Positions 25,383 to 33,938 of a DNA stretch of 64,000 nucleotides are shown here, one piece after another. Both the position numbers and the translations under genes were made by a program. Location: assembly GCF_900177615.1 (NCBI RefSeq), contig NZ_FXAP01000004.1, positions 434,001 through 498,000 on the forward strand, given 5' to 3'. The stretch comes from Plantibacter flavus (GTDB lineage Bacteria > Actinomycetota > Actinomycetes > Actinomycetales > Microbacteriaceae). Position 1 is the stretch's first letter. Each line of letters begins with the position of its first letter. The notes under the pieces are model-generated. The model was not told the DNA's origin, did no database searches, and worked only from the letters and a program-made list of their open reading frames with translations.

Positions 25383-26125
25383 GCCTGGACTCCGTTCGTG
25401 GTGAGGTACGTGAAGCTCTGCTCGAGCCCCTGGAAGATGTCGCCGTCGAACGCGTCGAACTCGACGACACGCAGGGCCTGCGGTGCCGCGGCGAGGATGT
25501 CGAGCACCGGGACGACCCCGGCACCCGCGGGCAGCTGCTTCAGCGTGTCGCGGGAGGCGTCGCCGTCCTTGACGTGGATGAAGCGCACGCGATCACCGAT
25601 CGCACCGAGGACGTCGACCGCGCGGCGTCCGCCGACTTCGACCCAGTAGGTGTCGACCTCGAACACGACGGCGGGGTCGGTCAGTGCGGCGAGGTGCTCG
25701 AGCGGGCTGGTGCCCGCCACGTCGCCCTCGAGCTCCCACCAGTGGTTGTGGTAGCCCACCTGGACCCCGTGACCGGCGGCGACCGCCGCCGCGGCGTTCA
25801 GCTCGTCGGCGATCGATGCGACCGTCTCGGCCGTGGCGAAGCGCTCTTCGGCGATGGCGGGATCGATGAGGACCTCCACGCCCTGCTCAGCCGCCGCGCC
25901 GAAAGCCGCCGACAGGTCGATGTCGTCGGCGATGACCTTGCCGTGCGCGCTCGGGGTGGCGAGGCCGGCATCGTGGATGTCCTGCAGGCTGACGCCGGGA
26001 CCGAAGCCGAACGGCTCGGCCTGGCGGAAACCGATCTCGGTCAGGCGCTGCAGCGCTGCGGCACGATCCGCGGTGAGCGGCTCCCGTACCGAGTAGAGCT
26101 GGACAGAGAGTTGGGAAGTCGACAC
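25379..26125 (-). CDS. Sugar phosphate isomerase/epimerase (first gene of operon)
   Basis: A 248-residue TIM-barrel isomerase/epimerase with the family start LSVQLYSVREPL and metal-binding strands in VGYHNHWWELEG, VVFEVDTYWVEVGG and VRFIHVKDGD. The start is a GTG at 26125 preceded by GAGGAG. It leads the operon and lies behind a TTGACC-17-TACCCT promoter whose spacer carries a motif shared with the ROK regulator promoter 0.8 kb away. Confidence 0.9.
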   Translation of the reverse strand: MSTSQLSVQLYSVREPLTADRAAALQRLTEIGFRQAEPFGFGPGVSLQDIHDAGLATPSAHGKVIADDIDLSAAFGAAAEQGVEVLIDPAIAEERFATAETVASIADELNAAAAVAAGHGVQVGYHNHWWELEGDVAGTSPLEHLAALTDPAVVFEVDTYWVEVGGRRAVDVLGAIGDRVRFIHVKDGDASRDTLKQLPAGAGVVPVLDILAAAPQALRVVEFDAFDGDIFQGLEQSFTYLTTNGVQA

Positions 26126-26173
26126 GATGCTCCTCAATGATGATGGTGTCAGGCAGCCGCTGCTGCGAGATCC

Positions 26174-26202
26174 AGGGTAACCACACTTCTGTCGGTGGTC
26201 AA
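26174..26202 (-). promoter_or_regulatory. Promoter of the sugar oxidoreductase operon with ROK-site candidate
   Basis: TTGACC (26202-26197), a 17-bp spacer, TACCCT (26179-26174). The spacer contains CGACAGAAGT (26194-26185), which recurs exactly before the ROK gene. A repressor bound here would block RNA polymerase. Confidence 0.65.
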
Positions 26203-26260
26203 ACAAAAGTCGTCCACCGCTCGCCGCTCCCCGGCGACGAATACCGCAGGAGTCGGAAGC

Positions 26261-26941
26261 GTGGGGGACAATGGAGAGGTGAACTCAGCTCTGCTCTCCC
26301 GGATCGTCGCTGACTCCAGCGACCGCATCTCGTGGTTGCGGGCTCGTTCGCGCGGAATCACCGCGACCGACGTCGCCACCCTCTCGACCCCGGCCTCGAT
26401 CCAGCGGGCGGCCGACGCGAAGCTCGGTGGGACGGGCTTCTCCGGCAACGCCTTCACCGACCACGGACGCGCCCGCGAGCCGGAGATCGCCCGGTGGGTC
26501 GCCGCGACGCACGGGATCAACCCCTCGTCGGCGCTCTTCCGGGCCGAGGTCGAACACCGTCACCTCGCCACCCCGGACGGCATCGCCGTGACCGAGCGCG
26601 GGGCCGTCGTGCTCGCGGAGATCAAGACCACGACGAAGTCCTGGCGCTCGATCCCCCGCAACTACCTGCGTCAGGTGTGGTGGCAGCAGTACGTGATCGG
26701 CGCGGAGCGGACGCTCGTGGTCTGGGAGGAGCACAAGGACTTCGTCCCCATCGACGACGAACCGCTCTGTCGGTGGGTCGAGCGGGACGACGCCGAGATC
26801 GCGAAGCTGGTCGGCCTCGCGAACGCACTCATCGACGAGCTGTACCACCGCACCAATCCAGCCGCCCGGCGCCCGGTCCTCCCGGAGCCCGCGCCCGGCA
26901 CTCGGCCGCTCCGGGAACCCCTGTTGAGCCTCGACTTCTGA
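26261..26941 (+). CDS. YqaJ-like recombinase/exonuclease domain protein
   Basis: A 226-residue protein of the lambda-exonuclease-like YqaJ group. The N-terminal helix carries WLRARSRGITATDVATL, then GRAREPEIARWVA, and the nuclease core shows LATPDGIAV with the Asp, then VLAEIKTTTKSW with the E-x-K pair. GTG 26261 is chosen because AGGAG lies 8 nt upstream; GTG 26279 is the alternative. Family members are mostly phage or plasmid enzymes; here there is no RecT/Beta partner or other phage gene next to it, and it sits between the sugar operon and its likely regulator. Confidence 0.8.
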   Translation: MGDNGEVNSALLSRIVADSSDRISWLRARSRGITATDVATLSTPASIQRAADAKLGGTGFSGNAFTDHGRAREPEIARWVAATHGINPSSALFRAEVEHRHLATPDGIAVTERGAVVLAEIKTTTKSWRSIPRNYLRQVWWQQYVIGAERTLVVWEEHKDFVPIDDEPLCRWVERDDAEIAKLVGLANALIDELYHRTNPAARRPVLPEPAPGTRPLREPLLSLDF

Positions 26942-26947
26942 CGACAA

Positions 26948-26963
26948 GTCGACAGAAGTCGAC
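26948..26963. promoter_or_regulatory. Candidate ROK operator
   Basis: GTCGACAGAAGTCGAC: repeated GTCGAC arms around AGAA, 20 bp before the ROK start codon. It includes CGACAGAAGT, also present in the sugar-operon promoter. Confidence 0.55.
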
Positions 26964-26983
26964 CGAGGTGGTTGACTGTCGCC

Positions 26984-28210
26984 ATGACCGAGCCGCAACG
27001 CCCCTCCCCCGGAGCACCGGGCGCCGGCGACCTCTTCCAACTCTTCCGCGGCGGTGAGGCACGCACGAAGGCGGAGTTGTGCGCCCTGACCGGTCTGGCC
27101 CGCTCCACCGTCTCCCTCCGCATCGACGCCCTCGTGGCCGCGGACCTGCTCCGTCCCGCCGGAGAAGCGGCGTCCTCGGGCGGCCGACCGCCCGCCCGGA
27201 TCGCGTTCAACCCGCTCGCGCGCGTCGTCGTCGCCGTCGACCTCGGGGCGACACACGGGACGGTGGCCGTCACCGACCTGGCCGGGGCGATCCTCACGAC
27301 GAGCCGCGCGGAGCTGCAGATCGCCGCAGGACCGGAGCCCGTCCTCGACTGGGTGGTCGAAGCGGCGTCGGCTCTGCTGGACGCTCCGCACACCTGGGCC
27401 ACACCCCAGCCGCTCGCTCCCCCGGTCATCGGGATCGGGATCGGCCTCCCGGGACCGGTCGAGCACTCCACGGGACGGCCCACCAACCCGCCGATCATGC
27501 CGGGTTGGGACCGGTTCGACGTCCCCGCCTACATCCGACGGACCATCGACGTCCCGGTCCTCGTCGACAACGACGTCAACGTCCTCGCCCTCGGGGAGCA
27601 CGCGATCTCCTGGCCTGACACCGACGACCTCGTCTACGTGAAGGTCTCCACGGGTATCGGCGCCGGCATCATCGCGGGTGGTGAGCTGCAGCGGGGAGCA
27701 CTCGGGGCGGCGGGCGACATCGGACACGTCCAGGTTCCGGTCGGCCGCGACTCACCGCGCCCCGCGGACGACGAGCGCGACCTCGAGGCCATCGCGAGTG
27801 GACCGGCGATCGCGACCGAACTCCGCGCCCACGGGATCCACGCCGTCAGCAGTCGCGACGTCGCAGCGCTCATCCGTGCGGGTGACCGAAAGGCCATCGA
27901 GACCACCCGGCAGGCCGGCCGGGAGATCGGCGAGGTGCTCAGTGTGGTCGTCAACCTGCTGAACCCGACGGTCATCGTGCTCGGCGGGACGATGACCCGG
28001 GCGGGCGGACATCTCCTCACCGGCGTCCGCGAGGTGGTCTACCGTCGGTCGATGCCGCTCGCCACCGGGCACCTCGGTATCGTCACCTCGACGGCTGGCG
28101 AGGAGGCCGGGGTGTTGGGAGCGGCGATCATGGTGCTGCGCGACGCTCTGTCCGCACCGGCGATCGACGCGATGACTCAGCCCCGGGCGCTCGACGCCGC
28201 ATCGACCTGA
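26984..28210 (+). CDS. ROK-family transcriptional regulator
   Basis: A 408-residue NagC/XylR-type ROK protein with an N-terminal winged helix (about residues 22-70: ARTKAELCALTGLARSTVSL) and a sugar-kinase-like domain (VVVAVDLGATHGTVAV, IGIGLPGPVEHSTG, VLVDNDVNVLALGEH, STGIGAGIIAGGEL). The usual ROK zinc motif (GH-x9-C-x-C-G-x2-G-C-x-E) is absent: after GHVQV the cysteines are replaced (VGRDSPRPADDERDLEAIAS). It probably regulates the divergent sugar oxidoreductase operon through the shared CGACAGAAGT motif. Its end overlaps the convergent DUF998 gene by 34 bp. Confidence 0.88.
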   Translation: MTEPQRPSPGAPGAGDLFQLFRGGEARTKAELCALTGLARSTVSLRIDALVAADLLRPAGEAASSGGRPPARIAFNPLARVVVAVDLGATHGTVAVTDLAGAILTTSRAELQIAAGPEPVLDWVVEAASALLDAPHTWATPQPLAPPVIGIGIGLPGPVEHSTGRPTNPPIMPGWDRFDVPAYIRRTIDVPVLVDNDVNVLALGEHAISWPDTDDLVYVKVSTGIGAGIIAGGELQRGALGAAGDIGHVQVPVGRDSPRPADDERDLEAIASGPAIATELRAHGIHAVSSRDVAALIRAGDRKAIETTRQAGREIGEVLSVVVNLLNPTVIVLGGTMTRAGGHLLTGVREVVYRRSMPLATGHLGIVTSTAGEEAGVLGAAIMVLRDALSAPAIDAMTQPRALDAAST

Positions 28211-28950
28211 CGCGCGTCCCCCACTGCGGATCCGGGGCGTCCGACGTCGTCCGTCTTCCCGATGGCGAGTACCTCGGCCAGGCCGTACCCGACGAGCCAG
28301 AGCAGGGCGATGGTCATCGCGGCGAACTCCAACCAACTGCCGACCTGCTGCCCGACCTCGGCGAGCGAGAGCAGGCCGCCGAGACCCGCGATCACCGCGA
28401 CGGCGGACCCGGCGAACCAGGACAGCCGCCGGACGGCGCGCAGCCGCGATCCGAGGGCCGACCCGATCATCGCCAGGCAGGCGAGCGCGAAGCCCAGCAC
28501 CGCGAAGGAGATGTGCACCGCATCCTGGAGCGTGAACAGCGGATTCGACGGGATCGGGCACTCGTACGTGCAGGTCACCCGTGACGCCACGAGGAAGCAC
28601 AGGCTCGACAGTCCGACGAGCAGCCAGGGGACGAGCGGCAGTCCCACCCTCGTGCGGCGCTGACCGGGCTCGCGGGACGGGACGACTCGCTGCAGCGCTA
28701 CGGCGATGCTGAGACCACCGACCGCGACCATGAGCAGCGCCGTGTTGAAGACCGGAGCCGTCACCTCGCCGGTGGCACCGAGGCCGCTCACATAGCTGTT
28801 CTTACCGAGGCTGAGGCGCGCGGCCCAGATCATGGCCGTGGCGACCACGACGAGCACGCCACCGATGGTCGCGAACCCGAGGGCGACGGATCGGCGCCGA
28901 CGTGCGGCCGACGGGCGAGGGATCCGCTGGCCTGATACGGTCCCCGTCAT
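28177..28950 (-). CDS. DUF998 membrane protein
   Basis: A 257-residue integral membrane protein with about six to seven predicted spans and a DUF998-like pattern (ISFAVLGFALACLAMIGSAL, then LRRLSWFAGSA-type loop). It follows the Pr6Pr gene with a 4-bp overlap (ATGA), so the two membrane proteins are made together. No function is known; the C-terminal 25 residues are charged and cytoplasmic. Its 3' end overlaps the ROK gene on the other strand. Confidence 0.75.
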   Translation of the reverse strand: MTGTVSGQRIPRPSAARRRRSVALGFATIGGVLVVVATAMIWAARLSLGKNSYVSGLGATGEVTAPVFNTALLMVAVGGLSIAVALQRVVPSREPGQRRTRVGLPLVPWLLVGLSSLCFLVASRVTCTYECPIPSNPLFTLQDAVHISFAVLGFALACLAMIGSALGSRLRAVRRLSWFAGSAVAVIAGLGGLLSLAEVGQQVGSWLEFAAMTIALLWLVGYGLAEVLAIGKTDDVGRPGSAVGDARQVDAASSARG

Positions 28951-29576
28951 CCGCGGATGAGCCTCGTCCGACTCAACGCGATGACGGCACAGCCCATCAG
29001 GCCGATGAACCCGGCGATGGCGATCATGTACACGATGACGGCCCCGACCCCGCCGGGTTGCGCCGGGTTGAGGAACGGGTAGGGGTACCAGCCCACGATC
29101 GGTCCGCGGATCATCGTGTAGACGGTCCAGACGAGCGGGAACACGATGATCGCCCACACCTGACGCCATTCCAGCCGCGACTTGCCGGGCGTCACGATCC
29201 ACACGAGCACCAGGTAGATCGGGGCGATGAGATGCAACACCTCGTTCGACCAGGCGAGGGTGTGCCCTTGGTCGAGCTTGATACCGCGGAGCAGCAGGTT
29301 GTAGACGACACCGGTGGTGGCCATGTAGGTCACTGCACAGCCGAGGACCAGGTTGTACCAGGCCGGGTCACGCCGCACCCGGAAGCAGAACCAGGCTCCG
29401 ATCAACAGCACGATCGCACTCAGGGCGTTCGACAGGATCGTGAAGTAGCTGAAGAAGTTGACGAGGAAGTCCTCGGGGGCGTCATCGAACGACAGCGTGT
29501 AGACCAGCTGTCCCACGATGGCTGCGATGATCACGCCACCTGCGACGATCCTGATGACTCCGAACAGTGCTCGCAT
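28947..29576 (-). CDS. Pr6Pr-family membrane protein
   Basis: A 209-residue protein with six predicted spans and the Pr6Pr pattern (FSYFTILSNALSAIVLLIG, TYMATTGVVYNLLLRG, EVLHLIAPIYLVLVW, GPIVGWYPYPFLNP). Family members are of unknown function and distantly resemble FAR-17a/AIG1 proteins. The ATG at 29576 lies 6 nt behind TACAGT, indicating a leaderless message. Confidence 0.85.
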   Translation of the reverse strand: MRALFGVIRIVAGGVIIAAIVGQLVYTLSFDDAPEDFLVNFFSYFTILSNALSAIVLLIGAWFCFRVRRDPAWYNLVLGCAVTYMATTGVVYNLLLRGIKLDQGHTLAWSNEVLHLIAPIYLVLVWIVTPGKSRLEWRQVWAIIVFPLVWTVYTMIRGPIVGWYPYPFLNPAQPGGVGAVIVYMIAIAGFIGLMGCAVIALSRTRLIRG

Positions 29577-29582
29577 TGCGCC

Positions 29583-29588
29583 ACTGTA
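29583..29588 (-). promoter_or_regulatory. -10 box of a leaderless promoter (Pr6Pr-DUF998)
   Basis: TACAGT, 6 nt before the ATG at 29576. The remaining gap to 29806 shows no other feature than the ribosome binding site AAGGAG of the next gene. Confidence 0.55.
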
Positions 29589-29806
29589 TCGGAAGCACAC
29601 GCCCTTCGGTCGGAGGTGGGACCGGGCCGCCGTGTCCCCCGAAGAGAGGGAATCGTTTCCAGCCAATTGACACCCCCGTAACAGCGCCGACTCATTCGAC
29701 GGCTTTGATGAGAGCAGAGCCGGACCACGCACCGGAGCGAGACTCGTCGCCGAGCCGACCTCCGCCGGGTGGAGCTTTCGGGGGATGAACGACGAAGGAG
29801 TACTCG

Positions 29807-30835
29807 ATGCGTCAAGGAGCCGGACACTCCTGGTCACTGGTGACAACCGCGGACGCGGTGAAGCCGGCACCGGAGACCATGCGAGCCGCGGTCATCGACG
29901 CCGTCGGCAGCCCCGAGGTCCTCCGGATGGAGACCGTACCGACACCGCGTCCGGTCATGGCGGAGTTCCTCGTGAAGGTCGTCGCGGCCGGCGTGAACCC
30001 GGTCGATGCGAAGACCCGCGCGGGCCGGGGCGTCTCCACCGCCATCACGGCGATGCCCGCCGTCCTCGGGTACGACTTCAGCGGCATCGTGGTCGAGTCA
30101 CCGTTCGCGGCCGCCGGTCTCCTGCCCGGCGACGAGGTCTACGGCATGACCAGCTTCCCGCGGACGGGCGGCAGCTACGCCGAGTACGTCGCGGTGTCCT
30201 CCCTGAGCCTGACGCGGAAGCCGACGACCCTGTCACACGTCGAGGCCGCCGGGGTCCCCCTCGCCGCGCTGACCGCGTGGGGCATGGTCGTCGACGTCGC
30301 GAAGGCCCACGAGGGGCAGCGCATCCTCATCCACGCCGGGAGCGGCGGCGTCGGTCACTTCGCCGTGCAGTTCGCCAGCTACTTCGGCGCGCGGGTGATC
30401 GCCACCGGCTCCGGTCGGAACGTCGGTTGGCTGCGTGAACTCGGCGCCCATCAGGCGGTGGACCACGAGTCGCACCGGTTCGAGGACGTCGTCGACCAGG
30501 TCGACGTCGTGATCGACCTCGTCGGCAACACCGTGGAGGACACGGGGTCGCGTTCCCTGCGAGTCCTCCGCCCCGGCGGGCTCATCATCAACGCGCCGAC
30601 CGGATCCTGGCCGACGCTCGAGGATGAGGCCCGGGCCGCGGGCGTCCGCGCGACGCGGTTCACCGTCGCACCCGACGGCGCCACACTCGACACCATCAGT
30701 CGGCTGCTGGAGTCCGGGGACGTCCGGGTGTTCGTCGACCAGGTGTTCGACCTCGACGCCGTCCGGCAGGCCCACGTGCTCCTCGAAGGCGGTCACTCAC
30801 GCGGCAAGATCGTGCTCAAGGTCGCCGACGGCTGA
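29807..30835 (+). CDS. NADP-dependent quinone oxidoreductase (MDR superfamily)
   Basis: A 342-residue medium-chain dehydrogenase/reductase without zinc ligands. The N-terminal GroES-like domain has GVNPVDAKTRAGRG and VLGYDFSGIVV; the Rossmann domain has ILIHAGSGGVGHFAVQFASYFGARVIAT. It likely reduces quinones or enals with NADPH. The ATG at 29807 follows AAGGAG at 6 nt; this gives about 23 residues before the usual family start (MRAAVIDAVGSPEVL), so the internal ATG at 29879 is a possible alternative. Confidence 0.88.
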   Translation: MRQGAGHSWSLVTTADAVKPAPETMRAAVIDAVGSPEVLRMETVPTPRPVMAEFLVKVVAAGVNPVDAKTRAGRGVSTAITAMPAVLGYDFSGIVVESPFAAAGLLPGDEVYGMTSFPRTGGSYAEYVAVSSLSLTRKPTTLSHVEAAGVPLAALTAWGMVVDVAKAHEGQRILIHAGSGGVGHFAVQFASYFGARVIATGSGRNVGWLRELGAHQAVDHESHRFEDVVDQVDVVIDLVGNTVEDTGSRSLRVLRPGGLIINAPTGSWPTLEDEARAAGVRATRFTVAPDGATLDTISRLLESGDVRVFVDQVFDLDAVRQAHVLLEGGHSRGKIVLKVADG

Positions 30836-30845
30836 ATCCGCTCAG

Positions 30846-30907
30846 CCCTTCGACAAGCTCAGGGACCGGAGGACCGCCCTTCGACAAGCTCAGGGACCGG
30901 AGGACCG
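30846..30907. repeat. Family B, two direct 31-bp copies
   Basis: Two copies of CCCTTCGACAAGCTCAGGGA plus CCGGAGGACCG, starting at 30846 and 30877. The array lies between convergent genes and encodes the last residues and stop codon of the GNAT gene. Confidence 0.9.
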
Positions 30908-31434
30908 ACCTGCTCCATGACGAAGTCGTCGTGCCGTTCGGGTCCGACGAGGAACGTCTTCGTCCCGACGACCGTGAACCCGCTCTTGCCGTAGAACCGG
31001 ATCGCCCTGGCGTTCTGTTGGTTCACCCCGAGCCACACCGACGTGACGCCTCGGGACCGGGCGTCGTCGAGGGTCGCCTCCATGAGTGTGCGCGCTCCGC
31101 CGGCACCGTGGCTCGCGGGGAGCACGTACAGCTTGCTGAGTTCCACCGTCGGGCGGTGCGTGACCGCGGCGAACACGTCGGGGTCGACCGGATCACCGAA
31201 GACGAGCATCGTGTAGCCGATGGCCGTGCTGTCATCGTCGTCGACCAGGAGCCGGAGCGCGCGTCCGGGGTCGGCCAGGTACCCGGCGAACCGGTCGGGG
31301 GTGAAGTGCTCGGCGATGAACGCGTCGATGTGCTGCTGCGCGGTGCCGGGCGGGCAGGCGAGGGCGAAGGTCGCTGCGGCGAGCGTGGCGAGGGTGGCGG
31401 CGTCATCGGCCGTGGCGGTGCGGGTGGAGACCAT
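30859..31434 (-). CDS. GNAT-family N-acetyltransferase with a repeat-encoded tail
   Basis: A 191-residue GNAT enzyme (acetyl-CoA-dependent transfer to an amine; substrate unknown). Strand 4 and the CoA loop are visible in VELSKLYVLPASHGAGGARTLM (loop HGAGGA), and ARAIRFYGKSGFTVVGTKTF is the usual C-terminal GNAT end. The last residues, GPPVPELVEGRSSGP, are encoded by the family-B repeats, which also supply the stop. The ATG at 31434 lies 6 nt behind TACGAT (leaderless); an ATG seven codons upstream is unlikely. Confidence 0.88.
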   Translation of the reverse strand: MVSTRTATADDAATLATLAAATFALACPPGTAQQHIDAFIAEHFTPDRFAGYLADPGRALRLLVDDDDSTAIGYTMLVFGDPVDPDVFAAVTHRPTVELSKLYVLPASHGAGGARTLMEATLDDARSRGVTSVWLGVNQQNARAIRFYGKSGFTVVGTKTFLVGPERHDDFVMEQVGPPVPELVEGRSSGP

Positions 31435-31440
31435 TCCTGC

Positions 31441-31446
31441 ATCGTA
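31441..31446 (-). promoter_or_regulatory. -10 box of a leaderless promoter (GNAT)
   Basis: TACGAT, 6 nt before the ATG at 31434. Confidence 0.55.
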
Positions 31447-31468
31447 CGACGCCACCCCGGCGTACGAC

Positions 31469-31501
31469 GAAGGCCCGGTCGCGTGACGCGACCGGGCCTT
31501 C
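31469..31501 (-). terminator. Terminator of the rplK-rplA operon
   Basis: A perfect stem of 15 bp (GAAGGCCCGGTCGCG, loop TGA) 12 bp past the rplA stop. Confidence 0.75.
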
Positions 31502-31513
31502 GTGCTGGTGAGA

Positions 31514-32203
31514 CTAGATGGAGTTGACGTCCAGCGGGATGCCGGGGCCGAACGTGGTCGACACGGCGCCCTTCTGGATGTAACGGCCCTTCGAGGAGGA
31601 CGGCTTGAGGCGGAGGATCTCCTCGAGCGCGGTGTTGATGTTCTCCTCGAGCTGCGATGCGTCGAACGAGGCCTTGCCGACGACGAAGTGCACGTTGGAG
31701 TGCTTGTCGACGCGGAACTCGATCTTGCCGCCCTTGATGTCGGACACGGCCTTGGCCACGTCCGGCGTCACGGTGCCGGTCTTGGGGTTCGGCATGAGGC
31801 CACGGGGACCGAGGACCTTACCGAGGCGACCGACCTTACCCATGAGCTCCGGGGTGGAGACCGCGGAGTCGAACGAGGTGTAGCCCTCGGCGACCTTCGC
31901 GATGAGCTCGTCGCCGCCGACCTCGTCAGCACCGGCCGCGATCGCGGCCTCTGCTGCCGGGCCCGTCGCGAAGACGATGACGCGGGCGGTCTTGCCAGTG
32001 CCGTGCGGGAGGATGACCGTGCCGCGGACCATCTGGTCAGCCTTGCGCGGGTCGACACCGAGCTTGAGGGCGACCTCGACGGTGCTGTTGAACTTGGCGG
32101 AACCGGTCTCCTTGGCGAGGGCGACGGCCTCGTTCGGGGTGTAGAACTTGTCAGCCTCGATCTTCTCGACTGCGGCCCGGTAGGCCTTCGACTTCTGTGC
32201 CAT
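31514..32203 (-). CDS. rplA: 50S ribosomal protein L1
   Basis: A 229-residue L1, the mobile stalk protein that helps release E-site tRNA. Family signatures include [21 protein letters not shown] near the N-terminus, [13 protein letters not shown] and [14 protein letters not shown] in domain II. It lies downstream of rplK in the conserved order secE-nusG-rplK-rplA. L1 commonly represses its own operon; no leader site was verified here. Confidence 0.98.
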   Translation of the reverse strand: MAQKSKAYRAAVEKIEADKFYTPNEAVALAKETGSAKFNSTVEVALKLGVDPRKADQMVRGTVILPHGTGKTARVIVFATGPAAEAAIAAGADEVGGDELIAKVAEGYTSFDSAVSTPELMGKVGRLGKVLGPRGLMPNPKTGTVTPDVAKAVSDIKGGKIEFRVDKHSNVHFVVGKASFDASQLEENINTALEEILRLKPSSSKGRYIQKGAVSTTFGPGIPLDVNSI

Positions 32204-32317
32204 GTGCGTTCTCCTATGAGAAATGTGGTCATCTGCGCCTGGCCGGCGCTGCCACGAGTGAAAAAGAAAGGTGCGAGGGTGTGGCCTGGACGGCTCACCC
32301 CGTGCGGTTCGGAAGGA

Positions 32318-32749
32318 CTAGCCCTCGACCGTGATGCCCATGGAGCGGGCGGTGCCGGCGATGATCTTCGCGGCTGCGTCGATGTCGTTCGAGTTCAGGT
32401 CGGGAGCCTTCTGCTCGGCGATCTGACGGACCTGCTCCTTGGTGAGCTTCGCGACCTTGACGGTGTGCGGGGTACCGGAGCCCTTGGCGACGCCGGCGGC
32501 CTTCTTGATGAGCTCCGCTGCGGGCGGGGTCTTCAGGATGAAGGTGAACGAACGGTCCTCGTAGACGGTGATCTCGACGGGGATGACGTTGCCGCGCTGC
32601 GACTCGGTGGCCGCGTTGTACGCCTTGCAGAACTCCATGATGTTGACGCCGTGCTGACCAAGGGCGGGGCCGATGGGGGGAGCAGGGTTTGCGGCGCCGG
32701 CCTGGATCTGCAGCTTGATGAGACCCGTGACCTTCTTCTTCGGTGCCAT
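32318..32749 (-). CDS. rplK: 50S ribosomal protein L11
   Basis: A 143-residue L11 of the GTPase-associated centre. The N-terminal domain shows [24 protein letters not shown] and the C-terminal RNA-binding domain [14 protein letters not shown] with the ending ITVEG. Standard length. It is 93 bp downstream of nusG. Confidence 0.98.
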
Positions 32750-32842
32750 GTTTCTTCCTTCTTCTGGGGTTCGAACGCCATCGGATGATGTGCGCTCTCC
32801 CGCGCGCCCGTCGGGCGGCGGTGGACTGTGGAGCCGTGTGGC

Positions 32843-33799
32843 TTAGAGCTTGGTGACCTGGTCGAAGCTGAGCTCGACCGGCGTCTCGCGCTCGAAGAGG
32901 GAGACGAGCACCGTGAGCTTGCCGCTCTCGGGCTTGATCTCGCTGATGGAGCCGGGGAGACCCGCGAACGAGCCTTCCTTGATCGTGATGGTCTCGCCGA
33001 TCTCGAAGTCGACCTCGGCGGGGATGACCCGCTGCTGCGTGGCGCTGCCCTTGGTGCCGGAGCCCTTGACGGGCGCGGTCTCCTTGACCTCGACGAGCGA
33101 CTTCAACATGTTGAAGGACTCTTCGAAGCGGAGCGGCGTGGGGTTGTGCGCGTTGCCGACGAAGCCGGTGACGCCAGGCGTGTGGCGGACGACCGACCAG
33201 CTGTCCTCGTTGAGGTCCATGCGGACGAGCACGTAGCCGGGGATGCGGACGCGGGTGACCATCTTGCGCTGGCCGTTCTTGATCTCGACCACGTCTTCCA
33301 TGGGGACCTCGACCTGGTAGATGTAGTCCGCGACCTCGAGCGTCGACTTGCGCTGCTCGATGTTGGCCTTCACCTTGCGCTCGAAACCGGCGTAGGAGTG
33401 GATGACGTACCACTTGCCGGGCAGGAAGCGGAGTTCCTTGCGGAACGCGTCGTAGGGGTCCTCCTCGGACTCCTCGGCGGGCTCGGCGTCGGTGGGGTCC
33501 GCTTCTTCTTCGGCGATGGCCTCTGCTGCGGCTTCGACCTCGGCTGCCTCGTCGAGCTCGAGGGCGTCGTCGACGACGGCGTCGGCTTCGGGGTCGACGG
33601 CCTCGGCCATCGCGTCGAGCACGGCGTCGAGGTCGACCTCGGTGTCGCCGGTCTCCTCGACGTGGACGGCGTTGTGCTCAGCGGGGTCGACGGAGTGCTC
33701 GTCGGCCGAGAGCACGTTGCCCTCCTGGGCCTCGTCGTCCTCCGAGGACTGCTCGGCAGCGGTTGCCCAGTCGACGTCGTTCGAGTTTCGCTCAGACAC
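32843..33799 (-). CDS. nusG: Transcription termination/antitermination protein NusG
   Basis: A 318-residue NusG. The NGN domain begins near residue 122 (KWYVIHSYAGFERKVKANIEQR, RIPGYVLVRMDLN, VRHTPGVTGFVG) and the KOW domain follows (FEIGETITIKEGSFAGLPGSI). An acidic, Ala/Glu-rich N-terminal extension of about 120 residues makes it much longer than the 181-residue E. coli protein, as in other actinobacteria. The start is probably GTG 33799 (SERNSNDVDWATAAEQ); an ATG ten codons upstream is an alternative. Confidence 0.95.
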   Translation of the reverse strand: MSERNSNDVDWATAAEQSSEDDEAQEGNVLSADEHSVDPAEHNAVHVEETGDTEVDLDAVLDAMAEAVDPEADAVVDDALELDEAAEVEAAAEAIAEEEADPTDAEPAEESEEDPYDAFRKELRFLPGKWYVIHSYAGFERKVKANIEQRKSTLEVADYIYQVEVPMEDVVEIKNGQRKMVTRVRIPGYVLVRMDLNEDSWSVVRHTPGVTGFVGNAHNPTPLRFEESFNMLKSLVEVKETAPVKGSGTKGSATQQRVIPAEVDFEIGETITIKEGSFAGLPGSISEIKPESGKLTVLVSLFERETPVELSFDQVTKL

Positions 33800-33938
33800 T
33801 GATTTCCATTCCGTTTCTGTTGTGCGCATCGTGGGTGATCCCCGACCGCGGCGCCAGATCCTGGCGCGTGACGACTGCGTCGCCGTCTGTGATTGTGGAA
33901 CCCGGGTGCCGGACCGGAGCACCGGAACCTGAGCGGAA

